36,850 bases of DNA from Paracoccaceae bacterium. Lineage in GTDB: Bacteria; Pseudomonadota; Alphaproteobacteria; Rhodobacterales; Rhodobacteraceae. The DNA lies in assembly GCA_029862205.1 (NCBI GenBank), contig JAOTXT010000044.1:1-36850 (forward strand), given 5' to 3'. The notes under the pieces were generated by a model. It ran no database searches. It had not been told where the DNA came from and saw nothing but the letters and a program-made list of their open reading frames with translations. Position 1 is the stretch's first letter. Every line of letters starts with the position of its first letter. Made by a program: the position numbers and the translations under genes. This document shows positions 9,038-16,009 of the stretch, piece after piece.

Positions 9038-9999
9038 CTTCGGGCCAACCCGCACAGCCCGTCCGCGTCGAACTATCAGCGGTGATCGTGACGCTGGAAA
9101 TCGACGCTGGCCGCGCCCGCCCGATGGTGCTGACCCCCCGGGGCGCCGAGGGGCGCGACCTTCCGACCGCCGCCTTCGACCCGGACCGGCACCGCACGCT
9201 GCACGAAGCCCTGGCCGATGGCGTCGAGGCGACCAGCGGGATCAGGCTCGGCTATGTCGAGCAGCTCTATACATTCGGTGATCCGCGCCGGTCGGCAGCG
9301 CGCGACCGGGACGAGCCGCATACGGTCTCGATCGGCTATCTGGCGCTGGTCCCGCCGGATGGCGCGTCGGCCAGGCCGGGATGGACCCCCTGGTCGCATT
9401 GGTTCCCCTGGGAGGACCGTCGCCAAGGTATTCCGCAGATCCTGACCGAGACGATCCTGCCGCGCTTGCAGGACTGGGCGGGCAGCTCGATCCAGCGGCG
9501 CGAACAAATAGCGCTGGTCTTCGGCGCACATGACGGCGCCCAAGATATCGGGTGGCGGGACGAGCTGACGCTCGAGCGCTACGAGATGCTTTACAGCGCC
9601 CGCCTGGTCCCCGAGAGCTGGCGCGACCGGGGTGCGGCGGCGCCACCGGACATTCCGGCGCTGGGCGCCCCGGCCCGGCGCGACCACCGGCGCATTCTGG
9701 CGACCGCGATCGGGCGGCTCAGGGGCAAGCTGAAATACCGCCCGGTGCTGTTCGAATTGATGGGCGAGGTTTTCACCCTGACCGAATTGCAGCGCGCCGC
9801 CGAGGCGGTCTCGGGCGTCGCGCTCCACAAGCAGAATTTCCGCCGCATGGTCGAACGCTCAGGCCTGATCGAGCCGACCGGCGGGGTCTCGACGCGCCTC
9901 GGCGGACGCCCGGCCGCCGAATACCGCTTCGGCGCCGAGGCGATATGGGAGCGCCGGGCCGCCGCCGTGCGCTTCGGCGGGGCGCGCCGCGGCGGATGA
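9034..9999 (+). CDS. NrtR-like regulator: degenerate Nudix domain plus winged helix
   Basis: This 321-residue protein has an N-terminal Nudix-fold part (about residues 10-180) with the NrtR-type block YVEQLYTFGDPRR followed by HTVSIGYLALV. Its C-terminal winged helix (about 225-310) includes LKYRPVLFELMGEVFTLTEL and a NFRRMVERSGLIEPTG wing region. NrtR proteins are ADP-ribose-sensing repressors of NAD synthesis and salvage. The Nudix box that should read GGx...RExxEExG is reduced to EALADGVEATSGI, lacking most metal-binding Glu, so hydrolysis is unlikely and a pure sensor role is inferred. It is coupled to the HD gene (ATGA overlap) and is followed 17 bp later by a methyltransferase. Targets are unknown. 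Confidence 0.78.
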   Translation: MTSGQPAQPVRVELSAVIVTLEIDAGRARPMVLTPRGAEGRDLPTAAFDPDRHRTLHEALADGVEATSGIRLGYVEQLYTFGDPRRSAARDRDEPHTVSIGYLALVPPDGASARPGWTPWSHWFPWEDRRQGIPQILTETILPRLQDWAGSSIQRREQIALVFGAHDGAQDIGWRDELTLERYEMLYSARLVPESWRDRGAAAPPDIPALGAPARRDHRRILATAIGRLRGKLKYRPVLFELMGEVFTLTELQRAAEAVSGVALHKQNFRRMVERSGLIEPTGGVSTRLGGRPAAEYRFGAEAIWERRAAAVRFGGARRGG

Positions 10000-10016
10000 A
10001 GGGAAAGGAGCCAAAA

Positions 10017-10652
10017 ATGGGAAACGGCGATGATGACGACGTTCTGGGGGGCGTCTATCAGCTTGACAGCCCGGAGAAGACCCAAGCCTTCTACCGCGAT
10101 TGGGCCGCGCGCTATGACGAGGACATGGTCGTCAACCGATACGTCTCGCCGGACCGCGTCGCGGCGGCTATGGCGGCCGAGGTGGCGGATCTGACCGCGC
10201 CGATCCTGGATCTGGGCTGCGGCACCGGCATCTCGGGCCGCGCGCTGCAGGACGCGGGCTTCACCACCATCGACGCGACCGATTTCTCCGACGAAATGCT
10301 TTCCGCCGCGCGCGGGAAGCACGTCTACCGAAAGCTGACGAAGGGGGATCTCCACGATCCGATTCCGGCGCGGCCCGGCGATTACGCCAACTTCGCGGCG
10401 ATCGGCGTCTTCAGCCCTGGGCACGCGCCGGCGGACATGATCGACACGGTGATGGCGTTGCTGCCACCGGGCGGCTGCTTCGGCTTCACGCTGAACGAAC
10501 ACGCCCTGGCCGAAAAGGTCTACCAGGCGCATATCGAGGAGCTGGCGGACCAAGGCGCCGCTGAAATCCGGTTCGCAGAGATGGGGCCGCATCTCGAGGC
10601 ATTAGGCACGAAATCAATGGTTTACGTCCTGCGTCGGCCGATCCCGGCTTAA
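10017..10652 (+). CDS. Class I SAM-dependent methyltransferase
   Basis: This 211-residue protein has methyltransferase motif I ILDLGCGTGISG (about 63-74), a following acidic strand end (TTIDATDFSDEML) that binds the SAM ribose, and motif IV near YANFAAIGVFSPGH. The opening YQLDSPEKTQAFYRDWAARYDEDM resembles the small-molecule methyltransferase group that includes Williams-Beuren-type proteins. The substrate is unknown. AAAGGAG lies 6 bp before the ATG at 10017; another in-frame ATG at 9996 overlaps the previous stop but has no such site. Its stop overlaps the convergent membrane-protein stop (TTAA). Confidence 0.82.
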   Translation: MGNGDDDDVLGGVYQLDSPEKTQAFYRDWAARYDEDMVVNRYVSPDRVAAAMAAEVADLTAPILDLGCGTGISGRALQDAGFTTIDATDFSDEMLSAARGKHVYRKLTKGDLHDPIPARPGDYANFAAIGVFSPGHAPADMIDTVMALLPPGGCFGFTLNEHALAEKVYQAHIEELADQGAAEIRFAEMGPHLEALGTKSMVYVLRRPIPA

Positions 10653-10993
10653 CGCAACACGCCCTTGACGACGAGGATCACCGCCGCGACGGCGACCAGC
10701 AACGCAATCTGCAAGTGGATCGTGCTGGGCCGCGCCGCGCCCTGGGGCAAAGCGCGGCCTTGCCGCCAGTGAAAGGCGCCTTGCTGCAGCACCAGCAGCA
10801 CCGCCGGGATCGCCGCATACCGGCTGGCCGCCGCGAGCAGGATGCCGGCGCAAAACGTCAGCACCCCGCCGACGAAGACCCAGCGCGCCGCGTCGCTGTC
10901 GCCCGCGGCCCGCGCGTTCTTCATGATGAAAACCGCGCCGATGGCCCAGACCAGCCCGACGATCCGAAGCAAGATAGTGACGATCGCGGTCAT
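10649..10993 (-). CDS. Small four-helix membrane protein, function unknown
   Basis: This protein of 114 residues has four hydrophobic segments (about 3-21, 33-51, 54-66 and 92-111) and a polar loop around residues 67-88. I do not recognise a named family. GGGAGG stands a few bases before the ATG at 10993, which decides this start over one 39 bp upstream. It converges on the methyltransferase with overlapping stop codons and is divergent from the aldo/keto reductase. Confidence 0.68.
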   Translation of the reverse strand: MTAIVTILLRIVGLVWAIGAVFIMKNARAAGDSDAARWVFVGGVLTFCAGILLAAASRYAAIPAVLLVLQQGAFHWRQGRALPQGAARPSTIHLQIALLVAVAAVILVVKGVLR

Positions 10994-11107
10994 CGCGCCT
11001 CCCTCGGCCCATGTCGTTACTCTCGACCACACGTCCGCGCAACGCGCTTGGCGTGGCGTGCACCTCCGAGCTAGGCTCGGCGCCTGTCAGCAAGGGGAGC
11101 CCCGAAC

Positions 11108-12079
11108 ATGGAATACCGCCTGCTCGGCCGCACCGGGCTGAAGGTCTCGCGCCTCTGCTTCGGCACCATGTCCTTCGGCGGCGACGCGGACGAAGCGGCA
11201 TCCGCCGCCATGTATGCCGCCGGCCGCGAGCGCGGGATCAATTTCTTTGACTGCGCGAACGCCTATTCCAAGGGCCGAGCCGAGGAGGTTCTGGGCAGGC
11301 TGATGGCGCACGAGCGGGACGAGCTGATCGTCACCACCAAATGCTTCAACCCGATGGGACCGGACGTGAACGCCACCGGCGCCAACCGGCGCCACATCGC
11401 GCGCGCGGTCGAGGCATCGCTGAGGCGCCTGGGCACCGACCGCATCGACGTCCTCTTCATGCACCGCTGGGACGATACGGTGCCGCTGGAGGAGACCATG
11501 CGCGCGCTCGAGGACCTGGTGCGGGCCGGAAAGGTGCTCTACCTCGGCGCCTCGAACTACGCCGCCTGGCAGATCGCCAAGGGGCTGGGAATCGCCGAGC
11601 ACCGGGGCTGGGCGCGCCTCGACGTCATCCAGCCGATGTATTCCCTGGTCAAGCGCCAGGCCGAGTCCGAGATCCTGCCGCTGGCCCGTGCCGAAGGCCT
11701 GGGCGTCATCACCTATAGCCCGGTCGGCGGCGGCCTGTTGTCTGGAAAATATGGGCCAGATGCGCGGCCCGGGGCCGGGCGCATCGTGACCAACCCGGAA
11801 TACACCGCGCGCTACGGCGAGGACTGGGTGCTGGAGACCGCGGGCCGGTTCACGGCGCTGGCGCGGGAGCGCGGGCACCATCCGGTCACGCTGGCGGTCG
11901 CTTGGGCGGCGCGACACCCGGATGTCACCTGCCCGATCATCGGCGCGCGCAATGCCGAGCAACTGGCCCCATCGCTCGCGGCCCTGGACATCGACATGAC
12001 GCCGGAACTCCGCGCAGAAATATCCGCGTTAAGCCGCGCCCCGCCGCCGGCGACCGACCGGCTGGAAGAGACGCTCTAG
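11108..12079 (+). CDS. Aldo/keto reductase
   Basis: This 323-residue NADPH-dependent (beta/alpha)8-barrel oxidoreductase reduces carbonyl groups of aldehydes or ketones. The catalytic tetrad is visible: Asp48 (FFDCANAY), Tyr53, Lys78 (VTTK) and His119 (LFMHRW). Coenzyme-binding blocks [11 protein letters not shown] and [16 protein letters not shown] are present, as is the late [12 protein letters not shown] motif. The sequence is of the YajO/TAS-like aldo/keto reductase type. The substrate is unknown. AGGGGAG lies 8 bp before the ATG. Its stop overlaps the convergent truA stop (CTAG). Confidence 0.92.
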   Translation: MEYRLLGRTGLKVSRLCFGTMSFGGDADEAASAAMYAAGRERGINFFDCANAYSKGRAEEVLGRLMAHERDELIVTTKCFNPMGPDVNATGANRRHIARAVEASLRRLGTDRIDVLFMHRWDDTVPLEETMRALEDLVRAGKVLYLGASNYAAWQIAKGLGIAEHRGWARLDVIQPMYSLVKRQAESEILPLARAEGLGVITYSPVGGGLLSGKYGPDARPGAGRIVTNPEYTARYGEDWVLETAGRFTALARERGHHPVTLAVAWAARHPDVTCPIIGARNAEQLAPSLAALDIDMTPELRAEISALSRAPPPATDRLEETL

Positions 12080-12816
12080 GGATAAGTAACCTCGGCCAGG
12101 TAGAGCCCCTGAGGCGGCGCGACGGGGCCGCAAGCCGCCCGGTCGCGCGCGGCCAGCGCCTCGGCGACGCGTTCGACGGGCCATTTTCCGGCGCCGACCC
12201 GCTCCAGGGTTCCGGCGAAGCTGCGCACCTGGTTGTGCAGGAAGGACCGGGCGGCCAGGTGCAGGTGGATCTCGGCGCCGTCCCGCTCGACCCGGAACTC
12301 ATCCAGCGTCTTGACCGGGCTCTCGGCCTGGCATTGGGCCGAGCGGAAGGTGGTGAAATCGTGCCGGCCGATCAGCAGATCGGCGGCGGCCTGCATCGCT
12401 CCGGAATCCAGCTCGTGCGCCAGGTGCCAAGCCCGGCCCCGTTCCAGCGCCAGTGGCGCCCGGCGGCAGATGATCCGGTAAAGATAGCGCCGTCCGGTTG
12501 CGCTGAACCGGGCATGGAAGTCGTCCGCGGCCAGCTCGGCCTCCAGCACCGCGACCGGGTCGGGCTTCAGGTGCCAGTTCAGCGCCTCGGCCAGGCGGAA
12601 CGGCTCCCAGTGGCGGCTGAGATCGCAATGGGCGACTTGGCCCATCGCATGAACCCCCGCATCGGTGCGGCCGGCGCCCGTGACCGCCGGCTTTGCGTCG
12701 TCGAGCGCGGCCAGCGCCTCCTCCAGGCGGCCCTGCACCGAGCGCCCGTTCTGTTGGCGCTGCCAGCCCACAAAAGGCGTGCCATCATATTCCAGCGTCA
12801 GCTTGTAGCGTGGCAT
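12076..12816 (-). CDS. truA: tRNA pseudouridine(38-40) synthase TruA
   Basis: This 246-residue protein isomerises uridines 38-40 in the anticodon arm of tRNAs. The catalytic Asp lies in [16 protein letters not shown]. Other TruA blocks are the N-terminal [21 protein letters not shown] in mid-protein and [13 protein letters not shown] near the C-terminus. The ATG shares one base with the znuB stop (TGATG), so truA is translated as the last gene of the zur-znuC-znuB operon. This may make its level partly zinc-dependent (inference). Confidence 0.96.
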   Translation of the reverse strand: MPRYKLTLEYDGTPFVGWQRQQNGRSVQGRLEEALAALDDAKPAVTGAGRTDAGVHAMGQVAHCDLSRHWEPFRLAEALNWHLKPDPVAVLEAELAADDFHARFSATGRRYLYRIICRRAPLALERGRAWHLAHELDSGAMQAAADLLIGRHDFTTFRSAQCQAESPVKTLDEFRVERDGAEIHLHLAARSFLHNQVRSFAGTLERVGAGKWPVERVAEALAARDRAACGPVAPPQGLYLAEVTYP

Positions 12817-13631
12817 CAGCTGCGCCCGGAGTGACGCGCGGCCAAGCGGGTGGCGCCATTGGCCAGCAGAAACAGCATCAGCGCCGCGACCACCATCGAG
12901 GGCCCTGCCGGGCTGTCGGCGATCCAGGCCAGCCGCAGCCCGCCCAGCGCGGCCAGCACGCCGATCACCGCGGCGCCCAGCGCCATCGCCTCGGGCGAGC
13001 GCGCCAGCGGACGCGCCGCCGCGGCTGGCAGGATCAGCATGGCGGTGATCAACAGCGCCCCGACCACCTTCAGCGCCGCCGCCACCAGGACCGCCAGCGC
13101 CAGGGTCAGGATCAGGCGGTCACGCGCGGGCGCTCCGCCCTCGGCCCGGGCAAGCTCCTCGTCGAGTGTCGAGTTCAGAAGCTGGCGCCAACCGAACCAG
13201 AGGCCGATCGCGCCCAATGCCGCCGCGCCCCAGATCACCGCCAGATCGCCGGGCGCGACCGCCAGAATATCGCCGAACAGCCAGGCCGACAGATCGCCCC
13301 GCCCGCCTGGCAGGAACGACAAAACCACCAGGCCCAGTGCCAACCCTCCATGGGCGAGCACGCCCAGTAGCGTGTCTGACGCGTAAAGCCGGCCAGTGCC
13401 ATGGGCGACGGCCAGCGCGACCAGCACCGAAACCGCCAGCACCGCCGGGATCACCCCTGCCTCGATGGCCAGTGCCAACGCAACGCCCAGAAGCGCCGCA
13501 TGGGCGACCGTGTCACCGAAATAGGCCATCCGGCGCCAGACCACGAAACAGCCGAGCGGCCCCGCCATCAGCGCGACCCCGATGCCCGCGAGCGCCGCGC
13601 GGACCAGAAAATCGTCCAGCAAGCCGGTCAT
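12816..13631 (-). CDS. znuB: Zinc ABC transporter permease ZnuB
   Basis: This 271-residue inner-membrane permease of the ABC-3 metal family forms the zinc channel of ZnuABC. It shows about eight hydrophobic segments, the N-terminal [27 protein letters not shown] block typical of ZnuB/MntB/TroC (conserved Gly-Asp and His), and the [20 protein letters not shown] signature near residues 190-210. It overlaps znuC by 4 bp (ATGA) and truA by 1 bp, so the three are coupled. Confidence 0.95.
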   Translation of the reverse strand: MTGLLDDFLVRAALAGIGVALMAGPLGCFVVWRRMAYFGDTVAHAALLGVALALAIEAGVIPAVLAVSVLVALAVAHGTGRLYASDTLLGVLAHGGLALGLVVLSFLPGGRGDLSAWLFGDILAVAPGDLAVIWGAAALGAIGLWFGWRQLLNSTLDEELARAEGGAPARDRLILTLALAVLVAAALKVVGALLITAMLILPAAAARPLARSPEAMALGAAVIGVLAALGGLRLAWIADSPAGPSMVVAALMLFLLANGATRLAARHSGRS

Positions 13632-14401
13632 GCCGCGTCCCCCCGATGATCATCATGTCCGTGGTCATGCCCGTGTTCGTGGTCATGCCCGTGGTGACTA
13701 TGGTCATGCTCGTGCCGGTAGAGCGCCAGCGCGCCTTGCGTGCCCAGGCCGAACAGCGCGCGGTATTCCGGCATCGAACTCACCTGCACCGGCGCGCCTT
13801 CACAGCAGACATGGCCGTTGAGGCAGATCACCCGGTCCGACCCGCTCATCACCACATGCAGGTCGTGGCTGACCATGCAGACCGCCGCGCCCGTCTCGTC
13901 ACGCACCCGGTCGATCAAGCGGTAGAAGGCCGCCTCGCCGGACTGGTCGAGCCCCTGCGTCGGCTCATCGAGCGCCAACAGACCCGGCCGGCGCATCAGC
14001 GCGCGCGCCAGCGCCGCGCGCTGCAACTCGCCGCCCGAAAGCCCGCTCATCTGAGCCTCGGCCAAATGGGCAATGCCGGTCATTTCAAGCGCCGACCGCG
14101 CATCCTCACCGCCGCCAAGCTCCAGGAACCGCGTGACGGTCAGCGGCATCGTGCTCTCGATCGCCAGCCGCTGCGGCGTGTAACCGATCGTCAGGCCGGG
14201 CTTGCGGGCGACCCGCCCCCGGCTCGGCGTCAGCGCGCCGATGAGCGTGCGCAGCAGCGTGGTCTTGCCCGCTCCATTCGGGCCGACGATGGTGACTATC
14301 TCGCCGGGCGCGAGGGCAACGTCCACGTCGTAGAGAATACGCCGCCCGCCCGCGCTGACGCCCAAGCCCTCGGCCCGGATCAGGGGCTCGGAAGCGGTCA
14401 A
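13628..14401 (-). CDS. znuC: Zinc ABC transporter ATPase ZnuC with His-rich tail
   Basis: This ATP-binding subunit of the zinc importer has about 257 residues. It has Walker A GPNGAGKTT, signature LSGGELQRAALARAL, Walker B LLALDEP and switch His in VSHDLH. I choose the TTG at 14401: AGGAGG stands 5 bp before it, and it overlaps the zur stop by 4 bp (TTGA); an earlier TTG at 14416 lacks a ribosome site. The last 32 or so residues form a His/Asp/Gly tail with 12 His, encoded by 18-bp repeats, probably a zinc-binding segment. Confidence 0.94.
   Translation of the reverse strand: MTASEPLIRAEGLGVSAGGRRILYDVDVALAPGEIVTIVGPNGAGKTTLLRTLIGALTPSRGRVARKPGLTIGYTPQRLAIESTMPLTVTRFLELGGGEDARSALEMTGIAHLAEAQMSGLSGGELQRAALARALMRRPGLLALDEPTQGLDQSGEAAFYRLIDRVRDETGAAVCMVSHDLHVVMSGSDRVICLNGHVCCEGAPVQVSSMPEYRALFGLGTQGALALYRHEHDHSHHGHDHEHGHDHGHDDHRGDAA
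13661..13693. repeat. 18-bp-period direct repeat inside znuC tail
   Basis: GTGGTCATGCCCGTG occurs perfectly at 13661-13675 and again at 13679-13693. It encodes part of the His/Asp/Gly-rich C-terminus of ZnuC on the minus strand, so the tail probably grew or varies by slippage or unequal exchange. Confidence 0.7.
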
Positions 14402-14883
14402 CCGTCCCTCCTGCAAGCGGGACAGGTACCTTCGATCTCGAGCACGGTGCGCCGCATCGCGAACCCGCGCCCCGCGGCGACCTGGGCCAGCGCGACGTCC
14501 AACGCGCCGTCCTCGACCTCGGCGACCTTGCGGCAGCTGGCGCAGATCAGGAAATAGGCGCCATGATCGGTGCCGTGGTCCTCGTCCGGATGGCAGCAGG
14601 CCACATAAGCGTTCAGCCGCTCGATCTTGTGCACGAAGCCCGCCTGGGTCAGGAAATCGAGCGCCCGGTAGACGACGGGCGGCTGCGAGCCCAGCCCCTC
14701 CTCGCGCAGCCGGTCGAGCAGCTCATAGGCGCCCATGGCCCGGTGGGCTTCGGAAAGGATCTCGAGCACACGGACGCGCGCGGGCGTCAGCCGCAGCCCG
14801 CGGGTCTTTGCCGCCTCGGCCAACGCGTCCTTCAGCGCCGCGCGGCACTTGCCGTGGTCATGTTCCGCGAAGGCGAGCGTCAT
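14398..14883 (-). CDS. zur: Zinc uptake regulator Zur (Fur family)
   Basis: This 161-residue repressor binds DNA when loaded with zinc and shuts off zinc uptake. It has a winged-helix domain (about 20-95) with LRLTPARVRVLEIL and PPVVYRALDFLTQAGFVHKIE, and then a dimerisation domain. The structural zinc site is visible as Cys114-Cys117 (ICASCRK) and Cys154-Cys157 (CPAC); a His/Cys/Asp-rich segment CCHPDEDHGTDHG would hold regulatory zinc. It is divergent from znuA across two Zur-box-like palindromes and overlaps znuC by 4 bp, so it is probably autoregulated. Confidence 0.95.
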   Translation of the reverse strand: MTLAFAEHDHGKCRAALKDALAEAAKTRGLRLTPARVRVLEILSEAHRAMGAYELLDRLREEGLGSQPPVVYRALDFLTQAGFVHKIERLNAYVACCHPDEDHGTDHGAYFLICASCRKVAEVEDGALDVALAQVAAGRGFAMRRTVLEIEGTCPACRRDG

Positions 14884-14896
14884 GTCGGGCTGCTGT

Positions 14897-14911
14897 TGTT
14901 ACAAAATAACA
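14897..14911. promoter_or_regulatory. Zur-box-like palindrome 1 (zur-proximal)
   Basis: TGTTACAAAATAACA has 5-bp inverted arms TGTTA/TAACA and lies 14 bp before the zur start. It resembles alphaproteobacterial Zur sites with GTTAT/ATAAC half-sites. Its position fits autorepression of zur-znuC-znuB-truA. Confidence 0.7.
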
Positions 14912-14919
14912 TGCGCATT

Positions 14920-14932
14920 GTTATATCATAAC
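14920..14932. promoter_or_regulatory. Zur-box-like palindrome 2 (znuA-proximal)
   Basis: GTTATATCATAAC has perfect 5-bp inverted arms GTTAT/ATAAC around a 3-bp centre and lies 21 bp before the znuA start. Its centre is 22 bp from that of palindrome 1, about two helical turns, so two Zur dimers could bind on the same face of DNA. Confidence 0.75.
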
Positions 14933-14953
14933 GATTCTGCTAGGCAACCCGCC

Positions 14954-15901
14954 ATGCAACGATGGATTATGACAGCACTGAGCGCCGCCCTAATCGCTCT
15001 CGGGACATTCTCAAGCGAAAGCCGGGCCGAGACCGTGGGCGTCGTCGCCAGCATCGCGCCGCTCCATTCGCTGGTCGCCCGTGTCATGGAGGGCCGAGGC
15101 ACGCCGACGCTGCTGCTGCCGCCCGGCGCCTCGCCGCACGACAACGCCTTGCGCCCGTCGGACGCGGCGGCGCTGGCCGATGCCGGCCTGGTGATCTGGA
15201 TGGGACCGGCGATCGAGCCGTGGCTGGAACGCCCGATCACGGCGCTGGCACGCAACGCGACGGTGCTGCGGCTGAACCGGACTGAGGGGCTCACGCGGCT
15301 CGACTTGCGCGAGGGGGCCGCCTTCGAGGCCGAAGACAAAGGAGATGACGACCAAGAGGATGGCGACGAGGCGCATCAGGACGAGACCGACCCGCATCTC
15401 TGGCTCGACCCCAGGAACGCCGCGCTCTGGCTCGACGAGATCGCCCGGGCACTGGCCAAGCTCGATCCGGATAGTGCGGACACATACATGGCCAATGCCG
15501 AAGCGGGCCGCACGGAACTGGCCGCGCTCGAGGCCCGGATCGAGGCGCGCGTCGCGCCCCTGCGCGGCCGGCCCTTCATCGTGCTCCACGACGCCTTTCA
15601 CTATTTCGAGGACCGCTTCGATATCGAGGCCGCGGGCGCGCTGGCCCTCAGCGACGCCCGCCCGCCCGGCCCGGCCCGGGTCGCCCAGATCCGCGACCGG
15701 TTGCGCCAAGGCGATATCCGCTGCATCTTCCGCGAGCCGCAAGGCAATGCAAAGCTGGCCGAACGGGTCGCGCGCGATGCCGGCGTCGAGATCGGCGTCC
15801 TCGATCCTCTCGGCGCCGCGCTCGCTCCCGGGCCGGCGCTCTATCCCGCGCTGATCGAGGGCCTGGCCGACGGTCTGGCGGCCTGTCTGAACCCTCTCTG
15901 A
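14954..15901 (+). CDS. znuA: Zinc ABC transporter periplasmic binding protein ZnuA
   Basis: This 315-residue cluster A-I solute-binding protein captures zinc in the periplasm for ZnuBC. The signal peptide covers about residues 1-25 (cleavage near SRA-ET). Zinc ligands expected from the family are His62 (SPHDN), His148 (TDPHLWLDP) and His212 (LHDAFHYF). The charged loop before His148 (about 125-146) is rich in Asp and Glu with a single His, unlike the His-rich loop of many ZnuA proteins. ATG 14954 is chosen because it starts the signal peptide and follows the Zur palindromes; the ribosome site is weak. Confidence 0.93.
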   Translation: MQRWIMTALSAALIALGTFSSESRAETVGVVASIAPLHSLVARVMEGRGTPTLLLPPGASPHDNALRPSDAAALADAGLVIWMGPAIEPWLERPITALARNATVLRLNRTEGLTRLDLREGAAFEAEDKGDDDQEDGDEAHQDETDPHLWLDPRNAALWLDEIARALAKLDPDSADTYMANAEAGRTELAALEARIEARVAPLRGRPFIVLHDAFHYFEDRFDIEAAGALALSDARPPGPARVAQIRDRLRQGDIRCIFREPQGNAKLAERVARDAGVEIGVLDPLGAALAPGPALYPALIEGLADGLAACLNPL

Positions 15902-16009
15902 ATTGACCCAGCCGCCAATTCTTGCGACGGTTTCAGCGATTTTATGCGTTCAGTTATCGGTTTTCGCGATGTCGAGAGACCTTGAGGGGAAACAAATGGG
16001 GAGAGATCG

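Noticed and set aside
13651-13711. Short repeats considered as a CRISPR fragment
   Set aside because: They lie in frame within znuC, have an 18-bp period with no spacers, and encode a His/Asp/Gly tail.
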